Shown here piece after piece: positions 37,118-46,142 of a DNA stretch of 64,000 bases. Below the pieces are notes generated by a model, which made no database searches, had not been told where the DNA came from, and was given only the letters and a program-made list of their open reading frames with translations. The position numbers and the translations under genes were made by a program. The stretch comes from Chitinophagaceae bacterium (GTDB lineage Bacteria > Bacteroidota > Bacteroidia > Chitinophagales > Chitinophagaceae): NCBI GenBank assembly GCA_016786845.1, contig JAEUVB010000008.1:124001-188000 (forward strand), given 5' to 3'. The stretch's first letter is position 1; each line of letters starts with the position of its first letter.

Positions 37118-40100
37118 ATGAAAAACATAATAACCCAAAATAACTTACTTCCTTCGAGAAGTAAAAGTATGTTTTTAGCCATGGCATTCTTGCTCTCATG
37201 GCTAATCCCTACACAAGTGGCCCATGCCACAACCTGCGCAGGTGCCGCAGTCATACCATCCGCACCATCTTTGCCATATACTGTGGCCCTGACATGTTCA
37301 GGTACTAATGATATTACTTCAGCCAATTCTACGGCCTGCGGCAGTGGAAGTTACAAAGGCGGTCAAGAAGCCGTTTTTGTGTGGACGCCTGCTGCCGGTT
37401 ATACCGGTGTTTCTGTTGCCTACACAGGTGCGACTTGGACCGCTATTACTTTTTATAACGGATGTCCAACTTCAGGTGGAGTATGCTTAGGTAGTATTGC
37501 TAATAGCGCCTCTTCCAAAACCTTAAGTGGAATCAATGTCAGCAGTGGTGTTACTTATTACATTGTGATTGATACCTGGCCTTCGCCGGTAAGTGCTTGC
37601 CCGGGTTCTATTACATTAAATGGTACAATCAATGCAGCTTGTACAGGTACACCAACTCCCGGTAATACTTTGGCTTCAGTAAATCCTGTATGTCCTGCCG
37701 CTGCGACTGTTTTGAGTTTACAAAATGCTACAAGCGGAACCGGTGTCACTTATCAATGGTATTCTTCTCCGGATAATATTACTTATACCCTCATTGGAGG
37801 TGCTACAAGTAGCACTTATTCAGCTTCTCAAGTTGCTGCTACCTGGTACAAATGCGAAGTAACTTGCCCGGGCAATCCTGTTGGAACTTCTAACCCCGTT
37901 CAAGTGACCATGAATTCTGCTTTAGCTTGCTACTGCCCAACTTCTTATTCAAGCTGTTCAGGTGACGGTATCGTCAACGTGGTCTTGAATACTTTAAGCA
38001 ATCCGAGTCCGGGTTGTCCTGGTTCAGGAAATTTCACATATTATAATCCCGGAGTTGCCTCTACTAATTTAGTGATTGGTGATCCTTATACCATCAATAT
38101 CACCGTACAGAGTGATCCCAATCAATGGTCCAATGCGTGGATCGATTTTAATGGCAATGGCTTATTAGAAGCCTCGGAAACCTTAAGCCCTGCAGCCGTA
38201 AACCCGGGTGCCAATGGTACAGCTAGTTTTAACTTTACTGTACCCGTAACGGCTGTTGCCGGTTTAACCAAATTACGCGTGAAAGGTGGGGTAGATAATA
38301 CCTTCTCTAATGCGGATGCATGTGGTGCCAATATGGGTTCCACTTGGGGAGAAATCGAAGATTATGATATCCAACTTACCGCTCCGGCACCTTGTGCAGG
38401 TATTCCGACACCGGGTAATACGGTCGCTTCATCTACCAGTGCTTGTGCAGGCGCAAGCATCAATCTTTCTTTACAAAATGCAACCTCAGGTACCGGTGTG
38501 AGCTACCAATGGTATGAATCTCCCGATGGAATTACTTATACGATGATCAGTGGTGCCACCGCTAATACTTATACTACGCCGGCCTTAACTGCAAATGTCT
38601 ATTATTATTGCGAAGTAACTTGTACGGGGAATCCTCCGGGTAATTCTAACCCTGTCATGATTCAAATTGTTCCTACACCGGTAGGGGGTACAGCTACAGG
38701 TCCAACCAATGGTGAAACTTATCAAAGTCTTTCCTATGGCGTATTAAATTATGTAGGTAGTCTGCAATGGGAATATTCAACGGTTTCTGCTGCAGGTCCA
38801 TACAGCAACTTCACCGGTGAAACCAACCCGACAATGAATGCAACTTTTACAGCCGCAGGTACATATTATATCCGTTGTAAAGCTTACAATACCGGCTGTT
38901 CAGATGACTACTCTTCTATTATCACCACCGTAATCACTGTTGACGGTGATAATGTTTGTGATGCAATTCCTATGTCCTTGGGTTACAATGGTCCTTATAC
39001 CAATGTAGGTGCTACCACCGAAGCAGGCGAAGCAGCTCCTCCGGCAGTAAATTGTAATGTACAAACCGGATGGTGCCCAAGTCAAACCATAAGTAATACG
39101 GTTTGGTTTTCATTTGTTGCACCAGCCTCAGGTCGGGTGTCTATTCATACTTCACCGGGTAATTGGGACAACCAATTGGCTTTGTGGAGTGCACCGAATT
39201 GCGGCGACTTACTCACCGGCGGCGGATTATTGCTCGCTGCAAACGATGATTCTGCCAGCTCTCCTTTCAATGCTTATATCGCACCTATCTGTCTGACTCC
39301 CGGTCAAACCTATTACGTGCAATTGGATGGTTATTCTACAACTACGAATGCTGCTTTTGGTCTATTGTTGGTCGATGAAGGAAATACAGCACCGGCTTTC
39401 GCAGGATGTCCGTCTAATATGACTGTAAATACAGCCTGTGATGGATTGGATGCTGCAGCAACCTGGACTGCACCAACTGCATCTGATGTAGATAATTGTG
39501 GTACCCTCACCGTAACCAGTTCACATAACCCGGGTGATATATTCCCAATCGGTACTACTACCGTAACGTATACCGTTTCTGATGGAATCAATACTCCGGT
39601 AACTTGTTCTTTTGATGTGACAGTGAATCAAATCATTTCCTCAAGCTCTACGCAAACTGAAACAGCTTGCGGTAGTTACTTGTGGAATGGTACGACCTAT
39701 TCTGCCAGTGGTACCTATACTTATGGTCCGGTGCCAAATGCAGTAGGTTGCGATTCAGTGGCTACATTGATACTCACCATCAATCCATTGCCGAATGTGA
39801 CTGCTACAGATGTAAGCGGATGTGCAGGTAATCCAATTACCTTGGTAGGTTCTCCTGCCGGTGGTACATTTAGTCCTGCCAGTCCATATACGGGTCCTTC
39901 GACAACGTATACTTATACTTATACCGATGCAAATGGTTGTACCAATGTTGCTACAGCGAATATCATTTCTTCAACCTTACCACCTGTTTCAGGTATTTCG
40001 GTTTCAAATGTAGCCGGAAATTCTGCGACCGTTTCATGGTTCGGATTGCCGGGTGCTGCCTGGTATGAAGTTCGTTGGAGACCAGTTGGCTCACCAACAT

Positions 40101-41086
40101 GGACTAATGGTACCAACGCTAATGTGTTCTTGTCTAAAACCTTGCAACAGCTTACACCGGGCACAGCTTATGAAGTTCAGGTAAGAGCATTCTGTTCGAT
40201 TACGTCTCCTGGTTCATGGAGTCCGTCATATACCTTCACGACGCTCAATTCATGTGCCGCTCCTACAGGTATCGTTGCAAGCAGCATCTCTTATTCTTCT
40301 GCAGTAATCAGTTGGAGTCCGGATCCGGGTGCCATTTGGTATACGATACGCTATCGCGTGGCGGCACCGGTAGGTCCTTGGTCAGCAGGTACCACCAGTT
40401 CTACTACATCTAAAATGATCGCCGGTCTTACACCGGGTACATTGTATGATGTAGAAGTCAGTGCAACATGCGCCGGTGGTTCAACGCCATGGTCTGTTCC
40501 GGGTCAGTTCTCAACCCTCACAGGTTGTAATACGCCGACCGGTTTAGCGGCTATCAATATTACACCAACAACAGCTACATTAACTTGGGGCGCTGTTACC
40601 GGTGCATCTTGGTACAATATCCGCTATCGCGCAGTAGGTAACCCATCCTGGATCAATAGTACGAGCACACCAAACAGCAAAAATATTGCAGGTTTGTTGG
40701 CATCGACTCAATATGAATTCCAGGTCGCTACGGCTTGCGGATCCTCTTTCACAAGTACATACAGTCCTTCTGCTTTATTTACCAGTGGAACACCTAAATC
40801 TGAAGGCGCTGCAAATTTGATCAACACCAATGCAAATCATGTAACCCTTTATCCTAATCCTACCAACGAAATGTTGAACGTAGATCTGTATACAGAATCT
40901 GCAAACAATACGACCGTTAAAGTGATGGATATGAGTGGACGTATTGTGAAACAAGTTCAAATCATTTCTGAAGCCGGTATGAACCATGTTCAGATCAGCC
41001 TCGCTGAAATGGTGAATGGTTTGTATACCGTTCAAGTACTTGAAAACAATAAATTGACTTACACGGGTAAGGTGAGCAAGCAATAA
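37118..41086 (+). CDS. T9SS-exported multidomain protein (GEVED, PPC-like, HYR, FN3 x3)
   Basis: A 1322-residue surface protein with a signal peptide ending QVAHA. Domains in order: an N-terminal PPC-like unit (~40-170; AVFVWTPAAGYTGVSVAYTG ... GVTYYIVIDTW); Ig-like units (TGVTYQWYSSPDNITYT; TGVSYQWYESPDGITYT); a GEVED domain near 270-422 ending TWGEIEDYDI; a second PPC-like domain near 609-755, very similar to one in giant protein 2; a HYR domain near 758-838 (CPSNMTVNT ... IGTTTVTYTVSDG); a unit related to the repeats of the preceding gene (ETACGSYLWNGTTYSASGTYTY); and three FN3 domains (~956-1224). The type A T9SS sorting domain is at ~1239-1322 (VTLYPNPTNEMLNVDL). The last ~370 residues are paralogous to the end of the 32326-36399 product. 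An adhesin-like role is likely. Confidence 0.87.
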   Translation: MKNIITQNNLLPSRSKSMFLAMAFLLSWLIPTQVAHATTCAGAAVIPSAPSLPYTVALTCSGTNDITSANSTACGSGSYKGGQEAVFVWTPAAGYTGVSVAYTGATWTAITFYNGCPTSGGVCLGSIANSASSKTLSGINVSSGVTYYIVIDTWPSPVSACPGSITLNGTINAACTGTPTPGNTLASVNPVCPAAATVLSLQNATSGTGVTYQWYSSPDNITYTLIGGATSSTYSASQVAATWYKCEVTCPGNPVGTSNPVQVTMNSALACYCPTSYSSCSGDGIVNVVLNTLSNPSPGCPGSGNFTYYNPGVASTNLVIGDPYTINITVQSDPNQWSNAWIDFNGNGLLEASETLSPAAVNPGANGTASFNFTVPVTAVAGLTKLRVKGGVDNTFSNADACGANMGSTWGEIEDYDIQLTAPAPCAGIPTPGNTVASSTSACAGASINLSLQNATSGTGVSYQWYESPDGITYTMISGATANTYTTPALTANVYYYCEVTCTGNPPGNSNPVMIQIVPTPVGGTATGPTNGETYQSLSYGVLNYVGSLQWEYSTVSAAGPYSNFTGETNPTMNATFTAAGTYYIRCKAYNTGCSDDYSSIITTVITVDGDNVCDAIPMSLGYNGPYTNVGATTEAGEAAPPAVNCNVQTGWCPSQTISNTVWFSFVAPASGRVSIHTSPGNWDNQLALWSAPNCGDLLTGGGLLLAANDDSASSPFNAYIAPICLTPGQTYYVQLDGYSTTTNAAFGLLLVDEGNTAPAFAGCPSNMTVNTACDGLDAAATWTAPTASDVDNCGTLTVTSSHNPGDIFPIGTTTVTYTVSDGINTPVTCSFDVTVNQIISSSSTQTETACGSYLWNGTTYSASGTYTYGPVPNAVGCDSVATLILTINPLPNVTATDVSGCAGNPITLVGSPAGGTFSPASPYTGPSTTYTYTYTDANGCTNVATANIISSTLPPVSGISVSNVAGNSATVSWFGLPGAAWYEVRWRPVGSPTWTNGTNANVFLSKTLQQLTPGTAYEVQVRAFCSITSPGSWSPSYTFTTLNSCAAPTGIVASSISYSSAVISWSPDPGAIWYTIRYRVAAPVGPWSAGTTSSTTSKMIAGLTPGTLYDVEVSATCAGGSTPWSVPGQFSTLTGCNTPTGLAAINITPTTATLTWGAVTGASWYNIRYRAVGNPSWINSTSTPNSKNIAGLLASTQYEFQVATACGSSFTSTYSPSALFTSGTPKSEGAANLINTNANHVTLYPNPTNEMLNVDLYTESANNTTVKVMDMSGRIVKQVQIISEAGMNHVQISLAEMVNGLYTVQVLENNKLTYTGKVSKQ

Positions 41087-41104
41087 TCATCTTGTTCTAA
41101 AATG

Positions 41105-41135
41105 AAAAGGCGGTCCAAACGGACCGCCTTTTTTT
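41105..41135. terminator. Bidirectional terminator between convergent genes
   Basis: AAAAGGCGGTCC (41105-41116) pairs perfectly with GGACCGCCTTTT (41121-41132) around AAAC. A runs and T runs on both sides let it end both the surface gene on + and the sulfur operon on -. Confidence 0.93.
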
Positions 41136-41177
41136 GCTTCATTGAAGGTGCAACGCATTTAGAATGTTGTTATAAAA

Positions 41178-42593
41178 TCAGGCTTGCAGTACCTTGCTTT
41201 GACAAACAAAATTTGTTTTGGGTACAGAGGTTTCTGCAATCGCTTTGAACCCGCCTTCAACTTCTGAGAAATTTCTATATCCTCTGGCTTGTAAAATGGA
41301 GGCAGCAATCATACTTCGGTAACCGCCCTGGCAATGAAGATAAAAATGTTGGTTCGTATCAATCTGATGAATCCAATCATTGATCTGTGCCAAAGGTCTG
41401 CTATAGGCTTCGTCAATATGTTCAGCGGCATATTCACCATCCTTTCTCACATCAATGACCATGGATTCTTTCGGAACAAATTGTGACGCAAACGTTGCGG
41501 CAGAAATTCGATTGACGCGATCGGTCTCTCTGCCACTTGATTGCCATGCTTCAAATCCACCTTTTAAATAACCTAATACATGATCAAATCCTACTCTCGT
41601 TAGCCTGGTAACAACTTCTTCTTCCATACCCGGATCTGTTACCAATAAAATGTTTTGATTGACATCACCAACCAAAGATCCAACCCAGGGGGCAAAATCA
41701 CCCTGTATTCCTATATTTATACTTTGCGGGATAAATCCTTTCGCAAAATCGGCGGCGCTCCGTGTGTCTAAAATTAACGCACCATGACTGTCTGCAACAG
41801 CTTCAAATTCAGCCGGATCCAAAGACACCATACCTTTTTCCAATACGCTTTCAAAGCTCTCGTATCCTTTTTTATTCATGGCCACATTCATTCCAAAATA
41901 GGCCGGGGGAGGTGTAAGTCCATCCAGAACTGCATTGATAAACGAAGTTTTATTCGGTTGATTCAAGGCATAATTCATTTTCTTTTGGTTGCCTAAAGTA
42001 TCCACTGTTTCCTTCATCATATTTTTGCCACAGGCACTACCCGCACCGTGAGCAGGATAAACAATCACATCATCTGACAAGGGCATGATTTTATTGTTTA
42101 GGCTGTCGTACAACAGACCGGCTAATTCTTCTTGTGTCATACTCGCGGATTTTTGGGCAAGATCCGGCCGGCCTACATCACCTAAGAATAAGGTGTCACC
42201 GCTGAATAGGGCTACATCTTTACCGGTTTCATCCTTGAGTAAAAAACAACTACTCTCCATCGTATGCCCCGGTGTATGTAGCACTTTTATGGTTGCATTT
42301 CCAATGCTGAATTCCTGATTGTCCTTTGCGACAATGCATTCAAATTCTGGATTTGCATTTGGTCCATAAACGATAGATGCTCCTGTTTTCTTACTCAGAT
42401 CCAAGTGTCCGCTGACAAAATCTGCATGGAAATGGGTTTCAAAAACATATTTAATTTTTACACCATCTTTGATGAGACGATCGATATAGGGTTGGGTTTC
42501 ACGTAAGGGATCAATAATGGCCGCTTCGCCATTGCAGGTGATGTAATAAGCACCTTGTGCCAAACATCCGGTATAAATTTGTTCTACTTGCAT
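41178..42593 (-). CDS. Persulfide dioxygenase-like MBL-fold protein with two rhodanese domains
   Basis: A 471-residue cytoplasmic enzyme likely to oxidise glutathione-type or low-molecular-weight persulfides to sulfite (ETHE1/Blh family). The N-terminal metallo-beta-lactamase domain has THFHADFVSGH at 53-63 (H54, H56, D58, H63), H110 in HTPGH, D133 in SGDTLF and H182. The GRPD motif (141-144) is typical of the persulfide dioxygenase branch. Two rhodanese domains follow. The first (~259-355) has no cysteine at the active-site loop (LLVTDPG), so it is probably not catalytic. The second (~362-455) keeps C421 in CQGGYRS. It is the last gene of the sulfur operon, 117 bp after the YeeE-like gene and before the bidirectional terminator. 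The sulfite it makes could leave through the TauE-like exporter of the same operon. Confidence 0.9.
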   Translation of the reverse strand: MQVEQIYTGCLAQGAYYITCNGEAAIIDPLRETQPYIDRLIKDGVKIKYVFETHFHADFVSGHLDLSKKTGASIVYGPNANPEFECIVAKDNQEFSIGNATIKVLHTPGHTMESSCFLLKDETGKDVALFSGDTLFLGDVGRPDLAQKSASMTQEELAGLLYDSLNNKIMPLSDDVIVYPAHGAGSACGKNMMKETVDTLGNQKKMNYALNQPNKTSFINAVLDGLTPPPAYFGMNVAMNKKGYESFESVLEKGMVSLDPAEFEAVADSHGALILDTRSAADFAKGFIPQSINIGIQGDFAPWVGSLVGDVNQNILLVTDPGMEEEVVTRLTRVGFDHVLGYLKGGFEAWQSSGRETDRVNRISAATFASQFVPKESMVIDVRKDGEYAAEHIDEAYSRPLAQINDWIHQIDTNQHFYLHCQGGYRSMIAASILQARGYRNFSEVEGGFKAIAETSVPKTNFVCQSKVLQA

Positions 42594-42710
42594 TTTTATT
42601 GTTTTAGGTTTTGTTTAGAAATAGGATAGGATGAATCAGTCTATATGCTGAAGATTGTATTTTTATTTAAAGGGTGAAATCGTGTTGATGTGCATGTTCA
42701 GAATGCCCCA

Positions 42711-43199
42711 TTAATGTGGCAGCTTATCCCGAAAATATCCGTACACCCAGGTGCCTGCTAATGCACTGAGGAATGTAACGCCGACTGCTAAAAATCCACT
42801 GCCGATTTGCGCGAATAAAGGTCCGGGGCAGGCGCCGGTGATGGCCCAGCCGATTCCAAATATGAGTCCACCAAAAATCTGACCTTTACTGAATGTCTTA
42901 TTTTCAAATTCAATGGGTTCTCCACTAATGGTTTTAATTTTAAACCGTTTAATAATCAAAACGGATAGAGCACCAACAACCACCGCGGTGCCAATCACTC
43001 CATACATGAAAAAAGACTGCAAATGGAACATTTCCTGGATGCGAAACCAACTGATGATTTCCGCTTTGACGAATACGACACCAAACAGGATGCCCACGAT
43101 CATATATTTAAAATTATACCACCAAGGGTGAGATAGCTGGGATTCGTTGGTGCAGGTTGCATCTAAATGTCGAATTTCTTTACTTTGTTGACTTTCCAT
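42711..43199 (-). CDS. YeeE/YedE-family transporter half (DUF6691-like)
   Basis: A 162-residue inner-membrane protein with about four membrane segments. It carries the conserved GWAITGACPGPLFAQIG block (C near residue 121) that marks the C-terminal half of YeeE/YedE transporters, a family that takes up thiosulfate or other sulfur compounds by cysteine relay. The N-terminal ~25 residues are soluble (KEIRHLDATCTN). It begins 2 bp after the stop of the companion half at 43202-43768, so the two halves are probably made together and associate. Such split YeeE pairs often accompany MBL-rhodanese genes in Bacteroidota and proteobacteria (recalled, not checked). Transport direction and substrate are inferred from context. 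Confidence 0.85.
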   Translation of the reverse strand: MESQQSKEIRHLDATCTNESQLSHPWWYNFKYMIVGILFGVVFVKAEIISWFRIQEMFHLQSFFMYGVIGTAVVVGALSVLIIKRFKIKTISGEPIEFENKTFSKGQIFGGLIFGIGWAITGACPGPLFAQIGSGFLAVGVTFLSALAGTWVYGYFRDKLPH

Positions 43200-43201
43200 G
43201 A

Positions 43202-43768
43202 TTATATATATTTAAGGATGAATGGCATTAATACATTGGCAGAGAAAAATCCGCCAACCATAAAACAACATGTGGCCACTAAGGATGGCCATTGAAGATT
43301 AGACAGCCCCATGATGGCATGACCACTCGTACAGCCACCCGCATAACGCGTTCCGAAGCCTACTAAGAACCCGCCAACCACAAAAAAGAAAAATCCTTTT
43401 AATGTAAAAATATTTTCCAGGGAAAAGATCTGTACCGGCATGAGTTTACTAAAATCGTCAATGCCATACTGAGCCAAACTGGCCTTTGTACTCTCAGCAA
43501 CGACCACGTCATTTGGATTAGAAAGAAATTGAGTCGCCAGAAATCCGCCAACCAATACGCCGGCTACAAAAAATAAATTCCATATCTCTTTTTTCCATTC
43601 GTATTGAAAGAAAGGAATTTTTGCCGGAAGGCATATTGCGCAGATGTGCCGCAAGGAAGAAGATATCCCGAATTTCTTATTGCCCAATAATAAGAGTGTC
43701 GGGACCGTTAAGCCGATAAGGATTCCGGCTATGGCCCAATGCCAGGGTTGTTGAATGAATTCCATCAT
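43202..43768 (-). CDS. YeeE/YedE-family sulfur transporter half
   Basis: A 188-residue inner-membrane protein with about five hydrophobic segments. It has the family signature RYAGGCTSGHAIMGLSNLQ (C near residue 147) and an upstream cysteine pair, ICAICLP (~43-49), of the kind thought to pass sulfur along the channel. A periplasmic or cytoplasmic loop of ~40 residues (NPNDVVVAESTKASLAQYGIDDFSKL) lies between the membrane segments. It is translated just ahead of the second half, with 2 bp between them. In this operon the pair most likely brings thiosulfate or another sulfane sulfur compound to the cytoplasmic persulfide dioxygenase. Confidence 0.87.
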   Translation of the reverse strand: MMEFIQQPWHWAIAGILIGLTVPTLLLLGNKKFGISSSLRHICAICLPAKIPFFQYEWKKEIWNLFFVAGVLVGGFLATQFLSNPNDVVVAESTKASLAQYGIDDFSKLMPVQIFSLENIFTLKGFFFFVVGGFLVGFGTRYAGGCTSGHAIMGLSNLQWPSLVATCCFMVGGFFSANVLMPFILKYI

Positions 43769-43828
43769 AGTGGTAGATTGATTAATGAATTGTAGTTTAA
43801 AGATAGATTGTTTAGAAATGAGAAATGA

Positions 43829-44626
43829 TTATTTCAATAAGGTTTCTTTAATGATGATATATATTCCCATGACCAATACAAACCAGCCAAAAGCTGGTTT
43901 GAGTTTTGCGCCGTCTATTTTTTTTGAGAGCATAGTACCAATAAATATGCCTACAATGGCAAAGGCAGAGACCGAAGCCAAAAGTTTCCAATTGATCATG
44001 GTTTCTCCACCTTCGCCAACAAAGCCAATGAGTGATTTAGCTGCAATGATGACCAAGGAGGTGCCCACTGCTTCTTTCATTGGCAGCCTAGATAAGACGA
44101 CTAATGCCGGAATAATCAGGAAACCTCCGCCGGCACCGACAAGCCCTGTTAGCACACCTACAACAGCACCTTCCAACAGAATAACAGGATAATTGAATTT
44201 TTGTGCTCCCGGCTCAGTATTCGAATTCTTCTTATCCTTTTTAATCATGCTATACGAGGCGGCTATCATCAGCACCGCAAAAAGCAGCATCATGAGAATA
44301 CTTTTGGTGACGACAAAGTCACCGATTGAAAATACTTCTTTGGGAATGGCCGGCACGATATAAGCACGTGTAAGAAATACGGCTACGATAGAAGGAATGC
44401 CAAAAATGATCGCTGTTTTAATATTAACCAAACCATTTTTGAAATAAGAGAAAGAGCCGACGGAACTGGTGAGTCCTACTATAAATAAGGAATACGCGGT
44501 TGCTGCAACTGCATCTACTGCAAAAAGATAGACCAATACCGGAACGGTCAGAATACTACCTCCCCCGCCAATTAATCCAAGGGCAATTCCGATAAATATT
44601 GAAGCAATGTAGCCGATGATTTCCAT
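43829..44626 (-). CDS. TauE/SafE-family sulfite/anion exporter
   Basis: A 265-residue inner-membrane protein of the TauE/SafE family, whose members export sulfite, sulfoacetate and related anions. Two repeated halves are visible. Each starts with a G-rich first helix: IALGLIGGGGSILTVPVLVYLF near residue 17 and VGVLTGLVGAGGGFLIIPALVVL near residue 156. About eight membrane helices are predicted, with a charged cytoplasmic loop in the middle (KKDKKNSNTEPGAQK). The length is normal. Within the operon it would remove sulfite made by the persulfide dioxygenase. It lies 66 bp after the porin gene and 60 bp before the YeeE pair. Confidence 0.92.
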   Translation of the reverse strand: MEIIGYIASIFIGIALGLIGGGGSILTVPVLVYLFAVDAVAATAYSLFIVGLTSSVGSFSYFKNGLVNIKTAIIFGIPSIVAVFLTRAYIVPAIPKEVFSIGDFVVTKSILMMLLFAVLMIAASYSMIKKDKKNSNTEPGAQKFNYPVILLEGAVVGVLTGLVGAGGGFLIIPALVVLSRLPMKEAVGTSLVIIAAKSLIGFVGEGGETMINWKLLASVSAFAIVGIFIGTMLSKKIDGAKLKPAFGWFVLVMGIYIIIKETLLK

Positions 44627-44692
44627 AATGAAATTTTATTAGATGAAAGAATGGTTAAATGTAGATTCAGTGAGGTAATAGGATGTACTTGG

Positions 44693-46123
44693 TTAAAAAT
44701 GAAAATTTAAAATGAGATTCAGATTTGTCATGTCCACTTTGTTAAAAATATATTTCTCGGGTATGGATTTTTGGAAGTTCGATTTATGAGCGATGAGAAG
44801 TTGTGCATCTAATCCGTTCAGCAACCCATTGAATTGATAACGAATATCCAGGTTAAATTGTGAATATGAAGGCAGGCCATATTTATTTAATTTGAAGTTA
44901 GATATGTTTGGTAGGTCAAAGTATCCCGCAGAGAAAATGGTTTTGATGCGCATTTTTGGAATCCAATATTGGTATTTTAACACCACGGCATGTACATCAC
45001 CAAAACCTTCATTTCTTTCTCTTGCCATAAAAGTATAAAATGGATCTCGGCCCCATTCTCTGGGCATTAAGTATCTGCCTGCGGCAGTAATTCTGTTATA
45101 GTTTAAACTGATCTCGGTTCTGGAATCTATCCATCCCAGCTTGGCACCATAGGTGAATGCTTTATGATTCGAAGCCAGGTAAGCATAAACCGCATTACTA
45201 TTCCCACCATTATTCATTGCAGTTTGAAAAATGCTTTGTGCTCCGAGTGTAATTATAGATTGATTGGGTAATTCGTAATTGTAATCAGCCTGCAGGAATG
45301 ATGTGTTAAAAATGTTCTCTACAAATAGATTTGAGGCTTGTATCGTTAGATCCGGAATGGATCGATTCGTGAACCCTAGAGAGAGAATTCCTTTACTCGA
45401 AAGTTGATTTTTATAACTTGAAGGACTTCCTTCTTCATTAACTCCGGATGAATAAACACCTATAGAATTGGCTATTGAGTAATACTCCACCGTCCCTCTT
45501 GGAGAAATTCTGTGTAAATAACCACCATAGATCTTAGTGTTATTCAATTCATGCACCTCGCCCCATAGACCTTCTACTTCTGTAGGCCGCATTCTGCCAT
45601 CTTGCAAATTAATGAATGTTGTGTTGATGAGTTGTTTGCCAAGAGTAATTTGAGATTTTTTGAAATTGTACTTCAGATAAAATTCTTCCAGACGATCTAT
45701 ATTGTTTTTATTGGAAGGGTCTGTAATGTCGAACAGTGAAATTTCGTACCGGTTGTTTTGTTTAGTCATTGAATCCGGTTTGGTCAAATCGGAAGATGAC
45801 ACATTAAAAATATAAAATCCACTCAGTCCGAATTTGAATCCGTGAAATGGTGCGGTTTCATATTTCAAGCCACCTCCAAATGCATTGGCATAATAGTCGG
45901 TGAGTTTACCACTATTGTTTGTTGCCATACTGAAAAATCTGAAATGTCCATTGACTTGTCCGTTTTTAAAAGCGCTCAGTATTGAGACTTGGTCTTTGGT
46001 TGTTGCTGTATTCGCTCCCTTCCAAATTTCAGGATGATCAGAAATTTCCTGATGCTGCGCAAGAACTCGGTCCGAAAGCGGAAACAGCAGAATCAACAGG
46101 ATGGCGTTTTTTACAAATGACAT
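44693..46123 (-). CDS. Outer-membrane porin, OprD-like
   Basis: A 476-residue beta-barrel protein with a signal peptide (~1-22, ending DRVLAQ). Alternating aromatic/hydrophobic strands run throughout. A conserved-looking ITLGKQLINTTFINLQDGRMRPTEVEGLW segment near residue 180 and a strong final strand ending in F (MTNLNLILNFHF) are hallmarks of outer-membrane barrels. The general layout resembles the OprD-type porins that Bacteroidota carry. It starts 19 bp after the SoxB-like gene. Its place in the middle of the sulfur operon suggests it lets thiosulfate, tetrathionate or another anion into the periplasm, which is inference from position only. Confidence 0.72.
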   Translation of the reverse strand: MSFVKNAILLILLFPLSDRVLAQHQEISDHPEIWKGANTATTKDQVSILSAFKNGQVNGHFRFFSMATNNSGKLTDYYANAFGGGLKYETAPFHGFKFGLSGFYIFNVSSSDLTKPDSMTKQNNRYEISLFDITDPSNKNNIDRLEEFYLKYNFKKSQITLGKQLINTTFINLQDGRMRPTEVEGLWGEVHELNNTKIYGGYLHRISPRGTVEYYSIANSIGVYSSGVNEEGSPSSYKNQLSSKGILSLGFTNRSIPDLTIQASNLFVENIFNTSFLQADYNYELPNQSIITLGAQSIFQTAMNNGGNSNAVYAYLASNHKAFTYGAKLGWIDSRTEISLNYNRITAAGRYLMPREWGRDPFYTFMARERNEGFGDVHAVVLKYQYWIPKMRIKTIFSAGYFDLPNISNFKLNKYGLPSYSQFNLDIRYQFNGLLNGLDAQLLIAHKSNFQKSIPEKYIFNKVDMTNLNLILNFHF

Positions 46124-46142
46124 AAGCCGGTATATGATTGAT

